DNA of 64,000 nucleotides from Maylandia zebra (Eukaryota > Chordata > Actinopteri > Cichliformes > Cichlidae): assembly GCF_041146795.1 (NCBI RefSeq), contig NC_135187.1, forward strand, positions 19,688,056 to 19,752,055, read 5' to 3'. The translations under genes were made by a program, and so were the position numbers. How positions within the stretch are numbered: position 1 is the stretch's first letter; the number at the start of each line of letters is the position of its first letter. Positions 55,994 through 64,000 of the stretch are shown in pieces. The notes beneath the pieces are model-generated. The model was not told where the DNA came from and made no database searches. It saw only the letters and a program-made list of their open reading frames with translations.

Positions 55994-57924
55994 GCTACGA
56001 ATCAAATGAGAGAGTAGGTCCCAACCACCCAGCTGCTGGGTCACACAGATGCCACAGATTAGTGATTTATGTTAATGGCTAGAAATATAAAACCGCACTG
56101 AGAAAGATTGAAGTCAAGACAAATTAGAAAAAGAAAAATCTGAAAATGGAGTCTATGGCTGTAACCTTTCTGCACTATAATCAGCACACAGGGATATCAC
56201 CAAAATCTATCAGTCTAGCAGCAGCAGTCTGTTTGAAGATCTTTTTTTTTCAAAATCAGAAGCTTTTCAAGGTTTTAAAACACCATGAAAACATCTACCA
56301 ATACTAGGAAAATGCACTCTTGTGTTCTAGCAGTTGTAATAAAAAGCTTTAGAAACAGTAGGATCAAACAACAACCCTTCCAAAGTGTCCATGGCCTCTG
56401 TTTGGCTCCAATCGTCCTTTTCTTACTGGTTTTAACCGATCAGTGCCTAAAATATCTGCAGGTCCTGTATCTCGGTAACTTTTGACCAAAGGTTCCCACA
56501 ACACCTCAAACGGAGTCTTTCCTGATTCTTCACCCTGTTCATCAGCCGTTGCAATAAACAGCCTTCGCAATATTTTCCTACTGAAGCGATATTCCTGCTC
56601 TCAGCCTACACACACACAGGCACTGGCAGGTTCTGCACTGGTAAATATAGACACTCAGCGCTGATTTTGGCTTCCTTTAGTCTTGTGTCAGTCCCACACA
56701 ATGCAGCATGAAAAAATGGCCCTGTGGGAGTCTCTCCGCTTCATAATCAATCTGTCTCACCTGTAATGAGGCAAAGTCATAAATTCATGAAGAAAGCACT
56801 TTTAAAATTACACAAAGGAGGAGGCGGCACAAATAGGACTTTGACTAGAAGCATTTCATTTCCGTCTCATGGGACTTAAGGAAAAATTACTGTTGCCTTA
56901 TTGATCACGGGGCAGGAAATTCTCTGTCTGCCAGTTGTGCAGAAGCAGCACGGCAGAGTCTGCTTAGGAGCCACACCTATTGTGTCTCAAAAAAACCAAA
57001 CAAACGTGCAATGAAGGTTGAACATATCTTACACCTGGTTGAGGGATAAGACATTTGTTTTATCTGAAGCAGCTTTGGCAGGTTAGAGGGCTGGCGGTGG
57101 GGAAATCCAGAAGATTTATTGGTGCATCAGACAAACGCTCCCTGTGGTTGTGAGTTCATCGTCATCCATCTTTCATTCTCCCACGGCTCTTCTTCATCAA
57201 AGCGCCACGCAGCTGAACATATGGTGACTTTTGGTGAATTTGGGTGGAAATTATAGGAGCTAAATTTCCAATCCCAAAAACAGGCACCCGGGGCAATGTT
57301 TACCTCATTAACTGTCATATCATCAGCCCCTCCTCCACCACCACCTCCTCATCACTGGTGCTCCAGCTCTTCAAAGTCAATGCAACTGATTCAAGGGCTC
57401 TGGTATACAACAAAGCACTCGTTCATTTTACAACATCAAGAGGCGTCAGCCTTCACTAAAATTAGATGCTGATCAATGCAAAGGAGAACAGGCCTTGCTT
57501 GTGACAGATTTAGATGAAACAGAAAAGAGATGATATATGAGAAATAGAAAAAATAATAAGGGATGCTGTGATGGGAATTGACTAAAATGCATATAATGGA
57601 ATAAGTGAGAGGCGGAGATGAGAGATGAGTGTGGGACCGTTTTAGCTCTGTTAGGTTTTGTTTCTTCTTGACAGGTACATTTCCTGGCAGGGATATGACT
57701 GCAAGGTACAAGAAAAAGTAGGGCATTTTCTTTTCTTTTTTTATGAATACAGACACCATTGTTCTGTAGTTATTAAAGTGTCAGTAATTTGAAGACAAGT
57801 TCAGTTTGAAACTGAGGGAAAACTAATTTAGCATCCCAAATATTTGTGAATTTTCTAAGGCGGTTTGGTTTTTGATGTCAGGAATTAAATGAACCCTGGA
57901 AAAAAAACAAACAGGAAATTTTGA

Positions 57925-57960
57925 AATCTACTAATTCAGTGAAACACGAATTAGTAGATT
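57925..57960. repeat. Perfect 13-bp inverted repeat
   Basis: AATCTACTAATTC (57925-57937) and GAATTAGTAGATT (57948-57960) with a 10-base loop. Confidence 0.85.
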
Positions 57961-58586
57961 CCTCAACATATCCTCTAGATTTTGTGGTAATATTGCTTTC
58001 TCATCCGTCTCTGCTCGGCTGTGGTCATAAACCATTTCAGGTGTTGCAATTAGCGATACACATGAACTTGGCCTCTTCTAAATTTACAGCAGTTTCCCAG
58101 TGATTCAGGGCGGGCACGTCTTGGCAGACTGCACCTCTGGCTCTATTAGATGCGCATTAGTCCCGTTGTGCCTGTAAAACACTTGCAATTGCTGAGTGAC
58201 TGCAGCACTCTGTGAAGAGCTCTTCAATCAATCACCACAGCAACAGCACCAACGACGATAAGACTTTCAGATTGCTGAGATTAAGCAACTGTTGGGGCGG
58301 GAATGGAAATCACTTCCAGACTTGTACTCATTCATCTAAATCACAGTTTCCCCACTTTCAGCGGGATGATCTTTGTCTGGGTTGATGCAATCATTTCGCC
58401 CTGATAATCCTGGGTCAGGGCTCCGGGTGCTGCAGCAGCAGGAGGAAAAGTAAGAGTCAGTGCACATGCGTCTGTTCAGAAGTAATTTACTTACAGTTTC
58501 TGTCTTTATTGTTCGGATGGAGCTGATGTTTTATGCATGTGTGGTGTAATTTATTTGTGGCTATACACTTTCATTTTCCCCTCGAG

Positions 58587-58605
58587 ATGGATCGCAATCC
58601 CTTTG
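58587..58605 (+). other. Possible short 5' coding exon (start codon plus donor)
   Basis: ATG GAT CGC AAT CCC TTT G is followed directly by a consensus donor GTGAG (58606). The context GAGATGG is a fair initiation site. The seven-residue start MDRNPFG is not assigned to a gene, and no next exon was found in the remaining 5.4 kb, so it may be chance. Confidence 0.15.
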
Positions 58606-61600
58606 GTGAGCACGCTTTTCCTTTTTTCTTCCTACACCAACTCCTTGTACAAGTAATTCCAAACTGCTTATGTCTCATTGTGAATATAGAGAAAACAAAG
58701 CCTTCTTCCTACCACAGTATATGGAGATTTTTATAAAGTGTATTTTAACTTATATATGTAAAAAAAAAAAAACACTTGGATTTTAAGAAAAGCTATTAGA
58801 CTGCAGCTTCCAGCTCTTTTCATTCGGCTCCATATGGACTGAAAATTGTTGCCCTTGGGTCAGGTGAATAATAACACACAAGGGAAATGGATCTGTCCCT
58901 GCACTCATCAATAGCATCAGTGTTGTTTCTGATACGTGCCAGATTGGACTAAAGTCTAAAGAAATGAGAAAGTGAATGCAAGCGGAGAAAACAAGTCAAT
59001 ACAAATGATGAGCAAGAGAACTTGGAACCACTCTCCGATGTATTTTTTCTCCTCTGCCTGTTAGCTGCTATTTTGGCACCATTAGATTTGTGATTTACTC
59101 GAGTAAGACGACGTTTTGTCAATAACACCCTTAGGGAGAAACTGAACTATGGCAGCGCATTCGATAATAAAAGTATAGTTTCATTGTTTGTATTGGCTTC
59201 ACCCTTAATCCTGCTTTGAAGATGCTTTGCTGGTGTGGTAAGAAATCTCTAAAAAGGCACAAAGCTTCCTGACCCCCCAAGTCTTCAATGCAATGGAAAT
59301 AGAAGCGGGACAACAGCAACAAACAGCACAAGACCAATTCTAACTCAGAGTTTAAAAGGATTAGTTCAACCATATCACACACAAAAACATTTCCCAAAGA
59401 GAAGTTTAGTGGGATTTTGAAATATCTCTAGCTGGCAAATCTGCTGCTCTGAAGATAAAAGGAATTTTACTGCAATAAAAAAAAAAAAAAAATAGCTGCG
59501 GATCTGCAGACCTCGCCGCCATAGTATCAGATGCAACCATGTTGTTTGTGAGTTTGTCTGGGCTGACCCTTAAATGCTATCAAGTGGATGCTGGTGAGTG
59601 CAGAAGGAGCGATGAGTTTGCCATGCTAGCTTGTCTGATAACCTGCTGTGGAAGTGTGCATGCCCATGTAATCAGTCCCAGCCTTAATCTGATTTGATTA
59701 GTGTGTCCTCCTGGATGAGGAGACGAGATGCGCCCTGCTGGCTCCGGCCCTCGGGCTGCTGTCTCGCTCTCTGCATGAAGTCTCCAAGAACTCGTAATGA
59801 GGCCAGCCAAGTCCTTTTTCTCTTGCTTGTCGCAGATGAGCGTGCGTGGAAAAATAAACACAGACAGCACTCTTGCGTACACAAACACCGAAGCACAGAG
59901 TGCACCTTATATAATAAAAACAGATATGGATTTGTGGTATATAGAAATAAAATCCCCACTGATCTGCAGCTGAGGATGCATTCAGAATATATTGATCGAT
60001 ATAGCTGTAAAACAAGCAAATAATACAAGTGCCTCAGTATGAAACACTGTAATGCAATGCATTGGTCTTCACAGAAATGTTGCATAGCATTAGTTATGAC
60101 ACATCAGAGCAATTGCTGATGCCCTTCTGATGGCATGCTACGCGACCTGCTTTACCGTTAGTGCAACCCACACCCACCCAAGCACCTACAGTTCATAACC
60201 TTTTAACTTAGTCAGTGTCAAACCCATAGCCACTAACATCTGCTCTGCTGCTGCCTGCCCTGTGTAGACATGGAAGAATGGGAATGTGTGCTCTTGCCTC
60301 CTTAAGCTCCCCAAGTACATGTGTGGAAGGGCGGGGAGGTCCTAGAACAGAGACATACCACCAACTTCTGTTACTGCAGATAAAGTAGCAATCCCACTTT
60401 TGACTCAAGTGATCCTGACACAACACCAGGCCCCTTTTACTTCAGTAGCCTAAATGATACAGTTACTGTCAGTATTTTAATCTGATTCTCTCATTTAGCT
60501 GACTGTAATTTTCTATACAACCAAATTTGGATTTAGCTCATATTCATTCCTCATCTGTTGCACCTCAGGAAGACATGATTAGTAAATCACCTGCCCTCTG
60601 GCACTGGAAAGTGGAATGTTTGATTTCTTGAACATGGAAAATAGAAAAGACTGAACTAACCCAGTTAAAATCTATACAGGGAGACATATTACAAGGTGGG
60701 CATGCACAAAATCCGAGCCCATCGAGTTGCCACCATTATGAATATTTGGGACTGTAGGACGGCGTGAGGTTTGTCAGTGTTAAGCTTTGATATGTGAACC
60801 GTATGTCACACTTAACATGAACTGATTTTAAGTTTAGGGTTTTGGTATTCCTCTAATGAGTAGCTACTAGATATTCACAAAGAACATCAGGTCTACTGAG
60901 TAATCCACTCTACCAGACTGGCTGTTCTCACATACACAGCAGGAATGGAGCCATTTAACTGTGACAGTTCAAATAACTGCACGCTGCGCGTGAGTGAGAG
61001 ACACTGTGACTGAAACGAAGGCTGGGTGGGAGGCAAGAGGTAGAATATTTTCTTCCTCGCTTAAGAGAGTGAGAGACAGATGCTGTTAGGCACTGACTTA
61101 CATTTCTAATGAGCACAGGGCATCAGTATCCATTAGTGTGAGAACAATCTTCGCCTAAAGACGGAGCTCGGTGGAGGTTCCTGGGCCGGGTAGCAGATAG
61201 AGCCGTCAAGCAGGAAATGGTGTCACACACTAAGGGAGTAGGGAGCCGCTATGACCTGCGTGTTGGGAAATAAACATCCTGTGACACAGCCAGGCATGTA
61301 ATGGGAAACCCAAGCACCAAAACCAGGGATGTATACACAAAAGGCAAACTGAGATTAAATATTGAGTTTAAAAACAAAAGCTGGTGCTTAGTAGTTCACG
61401 AGTTTCACTGATGTTTTTTTTTTTCATAAATCTTTTAAGGATTTTCCAGTGACTGCTCTGAAAGTAGCAATATTATAAGTTTGAGATTCATGTAATGTGT
61501 CACTAACAAAAGTTGAACTATTTAGCTGTGAAATATAATATAAACTTTGAAAATTGCATTTTCTGCCGACTTCCACACAGAACTCTATTTCAAAGTAAAA

Positions 61601-62680
61601 GGGCAGATTCATAAAGATGAAATATTGCTTTACTAAAGGCGACATTCTCTGTGAGAGAAATGCCTGCTCTGAAAGTGGCACAACATAAAATGCCACATTT
61701 GTGGTTGCTTTGAATGGAGCTGTAACAGCTTCTGGACAGACGGAGATGAACCTGCGGTCTCTGCAGGAGGTCTGTGAGGTGGGATGGTGGAGAAACTATT
61801 ACTCACCAAGACAATTCTCACCCACCTGAATGCAAGGTGTGTGCTGTTTATGATTTACTGTTCAGATGCCGAACGTTTTTATTTAGCTTGCATTATTTGG
61901 TTATTTTTAGCTGAGTTTTTATCCTTAGTCAAGATGATCCTACAATGCTTCACTAACAATGGGGAGACCAATCCATGACTGATATATTTCCATTCTGTTT
62001 TTATCCAAATTTGCTTTTACTGCATTGCCAGAGTGATTCTTATGTTAAAAAACAAAGCAGGTATTTTAGAGCTGGTACTGAATGGCGGATCTAAATCTGA
62101 TGGTACTTTTCTGTGTCCATTCCATCAGTTTTGACAGAATCAGCAACACTATTGGCTGACATACAGCTGTGTACTTATTGACCATGATTTGAACCAAAAA
62201 ATACAAGTGCCACTGATTTACAGTCCAGTTGTTCTATAATTTGGCATATCTCAGCCTTTTCCTCCCAGTTTCCTTCCTTAAGAATGATTCCTTGACAGCC
62301 ACCTTTCCATTGAGACCATTTCAGGTTGGGGCCTCAGTGAACCGCTGATGGATCAACTGAAGGGACAGATGCATCTCTTGGGTCCTGTGTCAGGGCTTTT
62401 CCCTATTTCTTAAGGACACGACTTTCAGATTCTATTCATATGCCCCAGATATTTTTTTTAAGACCTGACAGTTCTTCTTTTGTCCTTGACTTGTTCAGTT
62501 TCCTCACATTTTAAAGGACTCACTGCACACCATGGCAGGAGATCCCAAGTTTGTAGCTAATTGTGCAAAAATACAATTTTATGCATGATCTTTGGTTAGA
62601 CTCAACTAAAGAAATGGGGAAAAAATATTCTACTTCTAATAAAATGCATAGAGAAATTTAGTCTTAAATATGTTCTTTGT

Positions 62681-62769
62681 TAACTCATTCACTGCCAGCC
62701 ATGAGTCAATGGGTTTAACTCATTCACTGCAATTGACGGCTATAGACGTCAGTGGCAGTGAATGAGTTA
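62681..62769. mobile_element. 89-bp palindromic miniature element
   Basis: TAACTCATTCACTGCCA (62681-62697) and its exact complement TGGCAGTGAATGAGTTA (62753-62769) bound the unit. The first 15 bases of the left arm recur inside (62716-62730) followed by AATTGACGGCTATAGACGTCA, so it looks like one terminal repeat inserted in or duplicated beside another. Terminal sequences of this type (CATTCACTGCCATTGACGG) are dispersed in fish genomes. Confidence 0.6.
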
Positions 62770-64000
62770 AGTTGTTTGTGTCGACACAACACTGGTTGAG
62801 TTAGGTGCTTTTTTCTAATGCTTGAGTGATAAGTTACAATAAAACGGCTTCAGAAACAAACCAAAACATCACTTTCAAAATTTTCAGGTACAAGGACTGC
62901 ATTGAAAAGGAGTGAAAAAGTAGACAATGACCAAAGAAGGTCTTTAAACGTTTGCTCAAGACCACGTTAAAGAATTGCTAGACAGTCTGACAAAAATCGT
63001 GAAAAGTTCGGTGGCGTTTGAAGTGAAGGACTCGATCTATACTGCGGAAAGCTTGTCATGGTCAACGAAAGGTTCGTAAAGATATCAAGATGTGAGTCTG
63101 ACTGTTTTTGGAAACTGAGGATTTAACCAAGACATCTGCAGACTGAGATGCACTGGAGAAAAAACCTGGTTAACTCAAGAACCAAGAAAAGGACTGAGGT
63201 GAACAGACTGGAAAACACCCACTTAACTTAGTTGCAATATGTCTGGTCCAGACAAGTTGGTTTGGCGAAATCTTGTATCACATATCAAGAGCCCAGAAGA
63301 ACCCTGGTGCTGGATCTGGGTTTATCAAGCAAACTTTAAAGTTTAAAGCCAAGAATAATTTAGGACCATATTGTGATACTTCATCAAAGTCTGGTAACTT
63401 CTCTTAAAATGGTTTTGCGTTAGTGTAGCTGTTTGACACTGATGATCTTAAAGTCTGTGTCCAGATGCAGACTGACACAAAACTCCTTCATATGCCTGTG
63501 AATTGAATCCTGCGCCAACATGCGATTTGGTCAGATAATATCGAAGTGCTTTCATTTGTGTTATAGTTAATCTTGTTTTATCTGTTCCATTAAAAACAGA
63601 TTGCCTCCAGGACCGTTACCTATTAATTATAGCGATGTGTCTTTCATTGTTAAAAGGATTCGGCCTGAGTGACAAATCAGAATAAATGTCTCAGTACAGA
63701 GTGAAATTACTATTACTGCTTTTCATCACGAGTCATGTCTTGGACCCTTGCGGTTGTGCTTTGTGAATGAAGAGAGGCACAGTGTAGAGTGGTTACAGTT
63801 CTTAAACCTTTAATGTAAACAGCAGTTTTGAGGGGCTTTGAAAAAAATCCTAAAGAAAAAAACAAAACAATCTGAAGGCATTAAATAGGAAGGGGGAGGG
63901 GGGAATATATAAATCATACTTAGAAATAACAACCACGATCTGCTTTTAAATTAAAAAAATACATAAACTCTCAATTTTGTGGCCATATGGTCCTGAACAT
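62770..64000. other. Right edge, no gene recognised
   Basis: AT-rich sequence without recognisable exon or repeat. The last 250 bases (purine-rich stretches, AAAAAAC runs) could be part of a 3' UTR of a - strand gene beyond the edge, but there is no supporting frame. Confidence 0.3.

Larger units (their letters stand above)
56030..62680. other. Gene-poor region downstream of pex1
   Basis: No exon with clear family resemblance was found on either strand. Open frames of 60-130 codons (56285-56485, 57436-57759, 59684-60085, 61424-61696 and others) show no known domain. Two items are listed separately: a 13-bp perfect hairpin at 57925-57960 and a possible tiny start exon at 58587-58605. The region could be an intergenic spacer or a long intron of a gene beyond the right edge. 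Confidence 0.4.

Noticed and set aside
59684-60085. Overlapping 100-133-codon frames on both strands
   Set aside because: Frames on both strands and in several phases over the same DNA, none with a domain or splice signals in phase.
62681-62769. CRISPR-like short repeat unit
   Set aside because: Only two arm copies, inverted rather than direct, in a vertebrate genome; a miniature transposon explains it.

Overview
The window is genomic DNA from a ray-finned fish, most likely a percomorph-type teleost. The genes have many short exons with GT-AG junctions. The gaps between them are filled with fish-type repeats: several Tc1/mariner families, CR1/L2-like LINEs with short tandem-repeat tails, a tRNA-derived SINE, hAT elements and long CA/GT runs. 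No bacterial, viral or organellar gene block was seen.

Layout. (1) 1-7400, + strand: the 3' part of wasf2 (WAVE2, actin nucleation), entering from the left edge, with its 3' UTR. (2) 7840-10880, - strand: gpr3, an orphan Gs-coupled receptor with a single coding exon, plus a noncoding leader exon and a promoter-like region with a CRE and a CCAAT box. (3) 14570-16122, +: cd164l2, a small sialomucin-like membrane protein. (4) about 18700-31818, +: sytl1 (synaptotagmin-like 1), with an untranslated first exon and 14 coding exons; its introns hold a LINE, a Tc1 remnant split by a solo LTR, another Tc1 remnant and a SINE. (5) 33360-37455: a transposon cluster with a Tc1 remnant and an L2-like LINE carrying a nearly intact Tc1 element in its 3' UTR. 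(6) 38155-39902, +: calaxin (clxn/efcab1), with a strong X-box upstream. (7) 40016-42135, -: rbm48. (8) 42383-53355, +: pex1, complete in 24 exons, with a DD41D-type mariner relative in intron 13. (9) 53356-64000: no gene that I can support; degraded Tc1, nested hAT elements and small inverted repeats.

How the genes relate. wasf2, gpr3, cd164l2 and sytl1 are neighbours in the human 1p36.11 region too, which supports the names (gpr3 rather than gpr6/gpr12; WASF2 rather than WASF1/3). rbm48 and pex1 are also neighbours in human (7q21.2) and here share a 247-bp head-to-head promoter. Calaxin lies tail-to-tail with rbm48. The genes do not form one pathway: they cover actin assembly, cAMP signalling, an endosomal membrane protein, Rab27-dependent exocytosis, ciliary dynein control, minor-intron splicing and peroxisome biogenesis.

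Exon borders were read by eye from splice signals and reading-frame continuity; all coding exon phases join without a break. Repeat borders are approximate unless a target duplication or TA is stated.
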